DNA from: Pseudomonadota bacterium
GTDB taxonomy: Bacteria > Chloroflexota > UBA5177
Length of the DNA: 38,986 nt
Assembly: GCA_021324655.1 (NCBI GenBank)
Contig: JAJPIP010000062.1
Location: 1-38,986 of the forward strand
Direction of reading: 5' to 3'
Shown here: piece after piece, positions 16,646 through 23,464 of the stretch
Layout: every line of letters begins with the position of its first letter
How positions within the stretch are numbered: position 1 is the stretch's first letter
Notes under the pieces: model-generated
Told to the model about the DNA's origin: nothing
The model's database searches: none
What the model saw: only the letters and a program-made list of their open reading frames with translations
Position numbers and translations under genes: made by a program

Positions 16646-17800
16646 CTAATACAGGAACATCGGTTTGCCCAGCTGGTGCGCGATTTTCGGGCGATACTCC
16701 TGGACGTCGTACAGCTCCTCCACGTCGACGCGCTTCACCTTCCGGGCGATGACGTCGAGCGGAACGGTGGTATACACGCCGCTCTGTAGCGCCACCATCT
16801 GCCCGGACTCGTGGCGCAGCACGAGATCGATGGCCAGATTGGCGTAGCTCATCGCCACCATGCGGTCCAGCGAGTCCGGCGGGCCGCCGCGCATCAGATA
16901 GCCCAGCTGCTGGTACAGCACCTCTATGCCGGTGATGTCGTGAAGAGCTTCCGCCGTCTGCTGGCCGATACCGCCCAGCTTCCGGTGCCCGTAGGCATCC
17001 TCCTCGCCCCGTTCCACAGTCGCACCGCCTTTCATCGTCGCCCCCTCGGAGATGACGATGACGGCATAGCAGCTGGGGTTCTCGTTACGGTCGTGCATGG
17101 CCAGCGTGGCGAGACGCTCCACGTCGAAGGGGACCTCGGCGATGACGGCGCGGTCGGCACCGGAGAGATAGGACGCGATCAGGACCGTCTCTCCGGAGTT
17201 GCGGCCGAACAACTCGACCACCGCGATGCGCTCGTGGGAGCCGGCGGGCGTGCGAAGGTCGGCAATGAGGTCGACACTGCGGGTGACCGCGGTGGAGAAT
17301 CCGATGCAATAGTCGGTGCCGTAGACGTCGTTGTCCATCGTCTTGGGGATGCCCACCACGGGCACGCCCTCCTGATGGAGACGCACCGCATAGCTGAGCG
17401 TGTCGTCACCGCCGATGGGCGCCAGCATGTCGATGCCCAGGGCCTTGAGCACGCGTAGCACGTGCGGCGTGCAATCCACCGTCCCACCCTCCGGCGCCTG
17501 GAACTCCCCACGCAGGAATCCCGGCACGTCGCTCGCCTTCACCTTGCTGGGATTGGTCCGTGAGGTGTGGAGGAAGGTGCCGCCGAAGCGGTCGATCGTC
17601 CGGACGGTGCGGCCGGTGAGGGGAATGATCCACTCCGACTGATCGGCCGTGCTGTTCGGGTCGTAATTGAGGAGTCCGGCCCAGCCGCGCCGGATGCCGA
17701 CGACCTGGTTGCCGGCAGCGATGGCGCGATTCACCATGACCTTGATACAGGGATTGAGGCCGGGGACGTCGCCGCCGCCGGTCAGGATACCAATCTTCAT
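16646..17800 (-). CDS. 6-phosphofructokinase, predicted pyrophosphate-dependent
   Basis: A 384-residue group A phosphofructokinase that phosphorylates fructose 6-phosphate. Two positions that distinguish phosphoryl donors read as the PPi type: GGDD at 130-133 instead of GGDG, and PKTMDND at 152-158 with Lys where ATP enzymes have Gly. The catalytic Asp is in MDND. The start is ATG 17800, overlapping the GH130 stop by 4 nt (ATGA) with GAGGAG 6 nt upstream; a GTG at 17806 lies too close to that site. The overlap implies co-translation with the glycoside phosphorylase gene. Confidence 0.9.
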   Translation of the reverse strand: MKIGILTGGGDVPGLNPCIKVMVNRAIAAGNQVVGIRRGWAGLLNYDPNSTADQSEWIIPLTGRTVRTIDRFGGTFLHTSRTNPSKVKASDVPGFLRGEFQAPEGGTVDCTPHVLRVLKALGIDMLAPIGGDDTLSYAVRLHQEGVPVVGIPKTMDNDVYGTDYCIGFSTAVTRSVDLIADLRTPAGSHERIAVVELFGRNSGETVLIASYLSGADRAVIAEVPFDVERLATLAMHDRNENPSCYAVIVISEGATMKGGATVERGEEDAYGHRKLGGIGQQTAEALHDITGIEVLYQQLGYLMRGGPPDSLDRMVAMSYANLAIDLVLRHESGQMVALQSGVYTTVPLDVIARKVKRVDVEELYDVQEYRPKIAHQLGKPMFLY

Positions 17801-18885
17801 GGGCACTCCTCGGGCAGGTAATCGGGCACGGTGGTGCAGGCCACGCCGATCCGGGAGTCGGCCATCCCGTAATACACGTCGAGACGTCCGTTCTCCCGTT
17901 GATCGACGGCCGTGGGGAAGACGACATTGGGAACGATCCCCTCCCGCTCATCGTTCTCTTCCGGCGTCAGCACCGGTTGCGGGGAGCGATAGAGGATCTC
18001 AGCCGGCCGCTCGGCATCGAGGACCATGGCGCCGGCATCGTAGACCACATGCTTGGGGACGGCGGGGTTCATCGAATAGGTGCCGGAGACCCCATGGTAA
18101 AAGATCAGCCAGCCCTGCGGAATCCGAATGGGCGGGGTGCCGCCGCCGATCTTGAGCGATTCCCACGGCTGCTCCGGTACCGCCAGCAGCTGGTTGTCGT
18201 ACACCCTGGTGAGATTGGAGATGTCCTGGAGCGCATCTTCCAGGTTGATGTAGCCGATCCAGATGCTCTCCCGATCCTCATGGACATCGGCCGGGACCTC
18301 GAGCGTGACGGTGCCGTCGGGGTGGGAGACGAGATAGGTGGGGCGGTGCAGCAGAGCGAGGGCAGGCCGGCCATCGCGATCGAGGACAACATCGGGGAAA
18401 AAGGCGCCGTCCTTGTTGCCGTAGTGGTTGAAATCGGTGCCCAGACAGTCCGCGTAGTCGAGCAAGCCCAGACGATTCCACTCAAAGAGATCATCGGAGA
18501 CGGCGAGCGCGATGCGCGGGCCCCGCGCCGAGACGGCGGTATAAGCCATGACCCACGTCTGCAGCGGTTCGACCCAGGTCACGCGGGCATCCTCCACGCC
18601 GCCGATCGAGCGCTCGGAGCGCTCGTAGTCGGTGGCCGGCTCGAGGACAATCCCGAGTCGCGTCACCGCCACCGGATCACCGTTGTGGAAGCGGACGCGC
18701 GCCAGACCGATCCGCGAGTAGTTGCCCTCGGCCACCTCCCGCGGGAAGAGATACAGTTCGCCGTCGTGACCGCGCGCCGAGGCGGGATTGAGCACGCCCC
18801 ACGCCTCGAACGGATCGTCCGGGTCCGGGGCCATGATGAGGCCGAGCCGGCGCAGCTGGAAGGGCACATTGTGGACAATGGACAT
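17797..18885 (-). CDS. Glycoside hydrolase family 130 protein (mannoside phosphorylase-type)
   Basis: A 362-residue five-bladed beta-propeller protein of family GH130. The catalytic Asp is Asp99 in [10 protein letters not shown], the family signature. Members phosphorolyse beta-1,4- or beta-1,2-mannosides to mannose 1-phosphate; a minority are hydrolases. The exact linkage cannot be told here. ATG 18885 has GAGGG 8 nt upstream. Its stop overlaps the phosphofructokinase start, linking mannoside phosphorolysis to the hexose-phosphate pool. No transporter gene is adjacent. Confidence 0.87.
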   Translation of the reverse strand: MSIVHNVPFQLRRLGLIMAPDPDDPFEAWGVLNPASARGHDGELYLFPREVAEGNYSRIGLARVRFHNGDPVAVTRLGIVLEPATDYERSERSIGGVEDARVTWVEPLQTWVMAYTAVSARGPRIALAVSDDLFEWNRLGLLDYADCLGTDFNHYGNKDGAFFPDVVLDRDGRPALALLHRPTYLVSHPDGTVTLEVPADVHEDRESIWIGYINLEDALQDISNLTRVYDNQLLAVPEQPWESLKIGGGTPPIRIPQGWLIFYHGVSGTYSMNPAVPKHVVYDAGAMVLDAERPAEILYRSPQPVLTPEENDEREGIVPNVVFPTAVDQRENGRLDVYYGMADSRIGVACTTVPDYLPEECP

Positions 18886-18959
18886 AGACGCCCTCGGTGT
18901 CAGAATCGGTGGGACACGTCATGGTACCAAGCACCTATAAGCGCCGAGGGGAGAGACCG

Positions 18960-19829
18960 ATGGACACATCCGAACACTTGCCGCTGATCCCCGGTGACAT
19001 CCGGGACGGCGCCCTGGCCGAGTTGCGGCGCCTGCGGGCCTATGTCGACGCTCTGCCGCTGGATAAATGGTCGGAGCCGAGCGCGGCCGCCGGCTGGACG
19101 GTGGGCGATGTCGTCGCCCATCTGAACCTCACCTTCGGTCTGTACCGCCGGCTGCTGGGGTCGGTGGCGGAGGGCGGCGGATCGAGCAATCTGTGGCGCA
19201 CCATCGGCAAAGCGGCGGAGAGGATCGCGCCGGCCGCCTCGCCCGTCCTGAACAGCGTCAACAGCGCCCTTCCCAAGCTTCTCGACCGCACGCTGGCGCC
19301 GGAGGTGATTCGCGGACAGTTCGACGCGAGCGCGCGGCAGCTGACCCAGACGCTGGAGCGCGTCGGTCCGGAAGATTACAACCGCCCGGTCTGGTACGTG
19401 GGCGGGCCCTATCCCTTCACCTTCTTCCTGGCGTTGACCGTCAACGAGATGGCGCTGCACGGCTGGGACATGGAGTCGCGCACCGCCGAGGTGGCCGATC
19501 TGGACGCAGCGGCGCGGCGCATCCTTCCCTGGTTCTACTGGAGCGGGACACCGCTCATGCTGCAGCTTCCCAAGGACGTGAAAGGGACGATCCAGGTGGC
19601 GCTGTCGGAGCCGGGGGCCGCGATGTGGTGGCGTGCCGGCGGGGAGAAAGTGGAGCAGGGACGCGAGATGACGCCCCACCCGGACGTCTCCATCCGTGGC
19701 GACAGCGCGACCTTCATCCTGACGCTCTCCGGCCGCATGACGCCGGCGACGGCACTGGGCGATGCGCTGACGGCGACCGGAGACCGCACGCTGGCGGAGC
19801 GATTTCTGGCGAGTTGGCGCCTGTTGTGA
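18960..19829 (+). CDS. Maleylpyruvate isomerase-fold protein with C-terminal SCP2-like domain (TIGR03083 type)
   Basis: A 289-residue protein. The N-terminal half is a DinB-like four-helix bundle of the mycothiol-dependent maleylpyruvate isomerase family, with the first metal-binding His at position 54 in VGDVVAHLNLT and another in MALHGWDME. The C-terminal part (from about 200) resembles a sterol carrier protein 2 domain. ATG 18960 follows GAGGGGAGAG. It diverges from the GH130 gene. Substrate unknown. The DUF664 protein nearby is a distant relative in fold. Confidence 0.82.
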   Translation: MDTSEHLPLIPGDIRDGALAELRRLRAYVDALPLDKWSEPSAAAGWTVGDVVAHLNLTFGLYRRLLGSVAEGGGSSNLWRTIGKAAERIAPAASPVLNSVNSALPKLLDRTLAPEVIRGQFDASARQLTQTLERVGPEDYNRPVWYVGGPYPFTFFLALTVNEMALHGWDMESRTAEVADLDAAARRILPWFYWSGTPLMLQLPKDVKGTIQVALSEPGAAMWWRAGGEKVEQGREMTPHPDVSIRGDSATFILTLSGRMTPATALGDALTATGDRTLAERFLASWRLL

Positions 19830-19871
19830 GACCTTGCGGCATCCGAGGGGCCTGAGTATACTTGGATGCGT

Positions 19872-19946
19872 CGCGGGGTAGAGCAGTGGCAGCTCGTCGG
19901 GCTCATAACCCGGAGGTCGCAGGTTCGAGTCCTGCCCCCGCTACCA
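19872..19946 (+). tRNA. Initiator tRNA-fMet (CAT)
   Basis: A cloverleaf with CAT anticodon and encoded CCA. Two initiator hallmarks are visible: no Watson-Crick pair at 1-72 (C1 opposite T72), and three G-C pairs at the base of the anticodon stem (GGG before the loop, CCC after). The T arm contains GGTTCGAGTCC. It is followed by the elongator tRNA-Met gene 32 nt downstream. Confidence 0.93.
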
Positions 19947-19949
19947 GTT

Positions 19950-19973
19950 GGGCCGGCCAACGCCGGCCCGTTT
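19950..19973 (+). terminator. Hairpin between the two tRNA genes
   Basis: GGGCCGGC and GCCGGCCC form an 8-bp perfect stem with a CAAC loop, followed by GTTT. This is a plausible intrinsic terminator or processing structure, though the T-run is short. Confidence 0.5.
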
Positions 19974-19978
19974 CATGG

Positions 19979-20053
19979 GGCGGCGTAGCTCAGTGGTAGA
20001 GCAGGGGACTCATAAGCCCTTGGTCGCAGGTTCGAATCCCGCCGCCGCCACCA
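19979..20053 (+). tRNA. Elongator tRNA-Met (CAT); integration site of the element
   Basis: A 75-nt cloverleaf with 7-bp acceptor stem (GGCGGCG/CGCCGCC), CAT anticodon at 20011-20013 and encoded CCA at 20051-20053. The normal 1-72 pair marks it as an elongator. Position 31-39 is an A-G mismatch. The 3' half from 20008 on is duplicated at 34408, showing that an element integrated here and regenerated the gene. Confidence 0.9.
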
Positions 20054-20056
20054 GAA
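20008..20056 (+). repeat. attL (49-bp direct repeat, left copy)
   Basis: The sequence from the last base of the 5' anticodon stem through CCAGAA is identical to 34408-34456. It divides at 20007/34407 (G versus A) and 20057/34457 (C versus A). The crossover probably lies at the anticodon loop, as with many tyrosine integrases. Confidence 0.95.
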
Positions 20057-20085
20057 CATTTGGCTTGTGGGAGCCAAAGAAGAGA

Positions 20086-20114
20086 AGGCCCCGTGGAACG
20101 ATCCGCGGGGCTTT
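20086..20114 (+). terminator. Intrinsic terminator downstream of tRNA-Met
   Basis: A 9-bp stem (GCCCCGTGG/CCGCGGGGC, one G-T pair) with an AACGAT loop is preceded by AAG and followed by TTT. It lies inside the left end of the element and would end tRNA transcription after integration. Confidence 0.6.
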
Positions 20115-20123
20115 CGCTCGAAA

Positions 20124-20149
20124 TACACCCTTTTTTGCACCCATTTCGC
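20124..20149 (+). repeat. Left arm-type repeat of the element
   Basis: A 26-bp sequence with two copies of a T(A/G)CACCC unit spaced 13 bp apart, ending in ATTTCGC. It matches 34272-34297 at 24 of 26 positions in the same orientation, 67 nt inside attL. It is probably an integrase or excisionase arm-binding site. Confidence 0.7.
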
Positions 20150-20223
20150 CTCAGGTGGCTTCCGCACTTCGATCGGTGCTCGTCCCTCAACCTGTGGTCA
20201 TCGGCTCGTCTCCTCCGTCACAA

Positions 20224-20495
<272 letters not shown>

Positions 20496-20615
20496 TCATA
20501 GACTCAAGCTGGCGTCACCCGCGACGGAGTTGTCTTCGTAAGTGCAACACTGCGAACGTGGCGCCAGCACGTCGAAGTAAATCCTGCAAGGTGTAGTAGC
20601 TGTCGGGCTGGGGAG

Positions 20616-21749
20616 GTGGGGGCGATAGATCCGCATAAACGCAGCGACAGCCGGCGGGCGCGTTTCTTCTTCGACGTGACGAATCTGCCGCTCGAGCGGG
20701 ACCTGGCGAGCCATGGGTTTGTCATCTCCGCGCTCCCCGACCCCAAGGGTCTCGCGAAGTCCCTGGCGGAGACGGACGCGACCCATGTCACCACGGGCCA
20801 CGGCCACTATGACCTCTCCATAGAGGCACCGGGGCCTGGCGAGGACGTCAACCCCTTCATCAGGGCGGCCGACACCCAGTTCGGCCGGGCGGCCGATGCC
20901 CTGACCATCCTCCTGTCCTTCGCGTCTCGCCGGAGCGTCCAGTTCCTCGATCCTCACCTCTATGTCGAGGTATCCGATGATGAGCCTCCCGTCCCGCCGC
21001 ACCTGGTGGTCGAGAGCGACGCGGTGGTCTGGCGTTACTTCGGCGGAACCAGCCTGCGCGGCGTGTTCCCCGGTCGCGCCTACGGCCATCCTTGGTATTT
21101 CACCCAGGACGAGCTGGAGGGCTTCCTCGATCGCAACTTCGACCGGCTGCTTCGTGAGAGCGACGAATCATCCGCGGACGAAAGCGCTGGCCTGCGTCTC
21201 GCCATGCATCACCTCAATGCCTCCCGCGTCGACGACTGGCTGGAGTGGAAGTTCGAGAAGGCGTGGACCGCCCTGGAAGGGCTCATCGGACGATCCCCGG
21301 AGAGCAGAAAGCGCCTACCCTTACCCCAGGAGCAGTTCCGCAAAGTCAGGGAGAAGATCAAGGAGGCGATCAATACGCTCCCGGATGAGATACGCCCAGG
21401 GCGATCGGAGCGGGACGCAATGAGCGCCAAGATCGGCGAATTGAATCGGGAGGCGATCATCCCCAGCGCCATGCGCTTCTTCAAGCGGGTCTTCGCCGAG
21501 CATGAGTATCAGGAAGTGACCGAGGCCGATCTCCGGACGTTCCTCGCTATCCGCAACTCGATAACCCATACCGGGATCATGGACCTCGACGCTCTCAAGC
21601 TGCCAGTCGGCTTCCCCTATGACTACGGGACGGTTCTGCCCCATGAACACGAACGGCTCGACTCGCTGGTAGAGCGCGTTGTGCTGGCGTTGCTCGGCGA
21701 GCGGCCCCACCTGATGGACGTGCCGTGGCAGGACTGGAGAAACGGTTAG
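20616..21749 (+). CDS. Uncharacterised protein with a C-terminal HEPN-type RNase motif
   Basis: A protein of up to 377 residues. Near the C-terminus, AIRNSITHTG (Arg313, His318) fits the R-x4-6-H catalytic motif of HEPN ribonucleases, and an upstream helix EKAWTALEGLIG resembles the first HEPN helix. The N-terminal 200 residues are not recognised. The GTG at 20616 abuts a GGGAG and is a poor start, so the true start may lie downstream or the N-terminus may be truncated. It stands alone, convergent with the integrase. HEPN proteins of this size act in antiviral defence (for example ApeA), which its position in a mobile element supports but does not prove. Confidence 0.65.
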   Translation: MGAIDPHKRSDSRRARFFFDVTNLPLERDLASHGFVISALPDPKGLAKSLAETDATHVTTGHGHYDLSIEAPGPGEDVNPFIRAADTQFGRAADALTILLSFASRRSVQFLDPHLYVEVSDDEPPVPPHLVVESDAVVWRYFGGTSLRGVFPGRAYGHPWYFTQDELEGFLDRNFDRLLRESDESSADESAGLRLAMHHLNASRVDDWLEWKFEKAWTALEGLIGRSPESRKRLPLPQEQFRKVREKIKEAINTLPDEIRPGRSERDAMSAKIGELNREAIIPSAMRFFKRVFAEHEYQEVTEADLRTFLAIRNSITHTGIMDLDALKLPVGFPYDYGTVLPHEHERLDSLVERVVLALLGERPHLMDVPWQDWRNG

Positions 21750-21787
21750 CGCGGGGCGCCTCCGAGTCTTGAAGGACGATTGACCTC

Positions 21788-21898
21788 GTGACGGTCAGGG
21801 TGGGCGGACTGGAAGACGCCCTCCTGGACCTGGTCCGTGACACGCGCAAGGTCGTGCTCGTCTCTCTCCCAGAGAGCAAGGGGAAGCTCAAGCCGTAG
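21788..21898 (+). CDS. Possible 36-codon ORF between the HEPN gene and integrase
   Basis: A GTG at 21788 opens a 36-residue frame (starting MTVRVGGLEDALLDLV) ending at TAG 21896. GAAGGA lies about 13 nt upstream, too far for a convincing ribosome binding site. No family is recognised. It could be a decayed remnant or chance. Confidence 0.2.
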   Translation: MTVRVGGLEDALLDLVRDTRKVVLVSLPESKGKLKP

Positions 21899-21955
21899 TA
21901 CCGGCAGGGGAGAGCCGGTTATAGACACGGGACGAGGGGAAGCTTTTCTTTATCT

Positions 21956-23092
21956 TTACGAGGTCATCTCATGGTATTGGGGTTGGTAGAGCCGGTCCAT
22001 GTGGTCTGCCACTTCCTTGTGCAGAGTAGGCAGCACGTGGCTGTAGGTGTTCATGGTCAGTGCGATGCTGCTGTGACCGAGTAGCTCTTGCACCACCTTG
22101 GGATGCACGCCCTGGCTCAAGAGGTACGTAGCGGCCGTATGGCGGAGGTCATGCGTCCTGACACGCGGCAAGTTGGCATACTCGAGCGCACGGTCCTTCG
22201 CGTGACTGATCGAGCCGGCGTCGAATGGACCACCGGTCAGCGTGCAGAACACGAGGTTTCGCTCCGTCCAGGCCTCGCCGGCGACCCTTCGCTCCCATTC
22301 CTGTCGTTTCTGGTGAGTACGGAGTGCAGCGACCGTGCTGCGGGCAAGCTCGATGCGACGACGGCTGTGCATCGTCTTCGTGTCGCCCACTACCAGGCCC
22401 TTGCCTTTGACCCGCTTCACGGTGTCCCGAACGTGCAGGGCCCGCCCGTCCAGGTCGACGTCCTGCCAGTGCAGCCCTGTCGCCTCCCCGATCCGGAGCC
22501 CTGTCGTCACGAGCAGCGCCCATAGCGCATGCAAGCGGTCGGTCCGAGTGCTCTCCAGAAAAGTTTCGACCTCTTCCGGCGTGAGCGGCCGCATCTCGCG
22601 GCGAGGCGGTCGCGGTGCTGTGACGCGCTCGATGGGGTTGTACCCGATCAAGCCGAGCTTCACCGCGTGGCGGAGGGCATTCTTCAACGTGCGGTGCACG
22701 CGGTTGACGCTCGTTTCCGAAAGGCTCTCCAGTAGTGTCGTATAGGCACGCTGGATATGCTCGTGGCGGAGCGCGTCGAGGCGGACATTCCCAATGTGGG
22801 CGCGGAGTCGCTCGACATCGCACCGGTACGAATCATACGTGGTCGGCTGGACGGTCAACTTGACGCGCCCCTCCAACCACTCGTCCAGATACTCACCGGT
22901 CTTCTTCGCTTTGCCGGCCACCAGGCGACCTTCCTCTGCAGCGCGGACTACCTCCTTGAGCTTCTCCTGTGCCTCCTTGCGAGTTTTGCCATAGACGTAC
23001 TTGCGTTTGCCATCCCCGAGGCGTACACGGGCTCGCCACAAGCCGTTGTCGAGCTTCTTGAAGTTGCCTTCGCCGTTCCCTCGTCGTCCCAT
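21956..23092 (-). CDS. int: Tyrosine recombinase / site-specific integrase
   Basis: A 378-residue phage-type integrase that recombines the element with tRNA-Met. Catalytic residues are visible: Arg200 in TTGLRIGEATGL, Lys239, His314 and Arg317 in THDLRHTAATYL, His340 in LLGHSS, and Tyr350 in TMNTYSHV. An N-terminal AP2-like arm-binding segment (WRARVRLGDGKRKYVYGKT) and a SAM-like core-binding domain precede it. ATG 23092 is chosen because AGGAGG lies 6 nt upstream. The gene lies about 1.9 kb inside attL and is preceded by the excisionase gene on the same strand. Confidence 0.95.
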   Translation of the reverse strand: MGRRGNGEGNFKKLDNGLWRARVRLGDGKRKYVYGKTRKEAQEKLKEVVRAAEEGRLVAGKAKKTGEYLDEWLEGRVKLTVQPTTYDSYRCDVERLRAHIGNVRLDALRHEHIQRAYTTLLESLSETSVNRVHRTLKNALRHAVKLGLIGYNPIERVTAPRPPRREMRPLTPEEVETFLESTRTDRLHALWALLVTTGLRIGEATGLHWQDVDLDGRALHVRDTVKRVKGKGLVVGDTKTMHSRRRIELARSTVAALRTHQKRQEWERRVAGEAWTERNLVFCTLTGGPFDAGSISHAKDRALEYANLPRVRTHDLRHTAATYLLSQGVHPKVVQELLGHSSIALTMNTYSHVLPTLHKEVADHMDRLYQPQYHEMTS

Positions 23093-23159
23093 GTCGCGCC
23101 TCCTCTGGTCGCTTGGTCGCTCGCTCCGGAAGCAGAGCAATCCGACTATGGACACGGCA

Positions 23160-23378
23160 TCAACGTCGATGTCTCGGCATCTCCGACTGTCCACCCTGTC
23201 CTCCGAGTACACCGACCTGCCGTGCGATCCATTCCTCCAGTGCTGACTCCGGAATGCGACGACAGCGGCCGATCTTGATGGTTCTGAGTCCACCGTTGGC
23301 GATCAGCTCATAGACCGTCGTCCGTCCGATGGCCAGCCTCTTCGCAACATTCTTCACCGTCAGTAGGTTCTCTGCCAC
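23160..23378 (-). CDS. xis: Excisionase-family helix-turn-helix protein
   Basis: A 72-residue MerR-like (HTH_17) protein: LTVKNVAKRLAIGRTTVYEL forms the helix-turn-helix and GLRTIKIGRCRRIPESALEEW the wing. Proteins of this family next to integrases serve as recombination directionality factors. The start is GTG 23378 with GAGAGG 8 nt upstream. It overlaps a 34-codon ORF and lies 67 nt before the integrase start. Confidence 0.88.
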   Translation of the reverse strand: MAENLLTVKNVAKRLAIGRTTVYELIANGGLRTIKIGRCRRIPESALEEWIARQVGVLGGQGGQSEMPRHRR

Positions 23379-23464
23379 CGTCTTGTCCTCTCAACTTTCC
23401 ATCCGGCTTCTCGACAGTACGTCGACGCAGTCTTGATGTCGTGGTCTGATTGCTCATTTGTCAT
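23360..23464 (-). CDS. Possible 34-codon ORF bridging the ATPase and excisionase genes
   Basis: ATG 23464 overlaps the ATPase stop by 4 nt (ATGA), and the frame ends 19 nt into the excisionase gene. The peptide is hydrophilic and basic (MTNEQSDHDIKTASTYCREA at the start). The coupling arrangement matches the other junctions of this operon. It is not recognised as a family and may only serve to carry ribosomes to the excisionase start. Confidence 0.4.
   Translation of the reverse strand: MTNEQSDHDIKTASTYCREAGWKVERTRRWQRTY

Noticed and set aside
23093-23293. 67-residue N-terminal extension of the integrase
   Set aside because: It overlaps the excisionase gene; AGGAGG precedes the ATG at 23092, which gives the normal integrase start.
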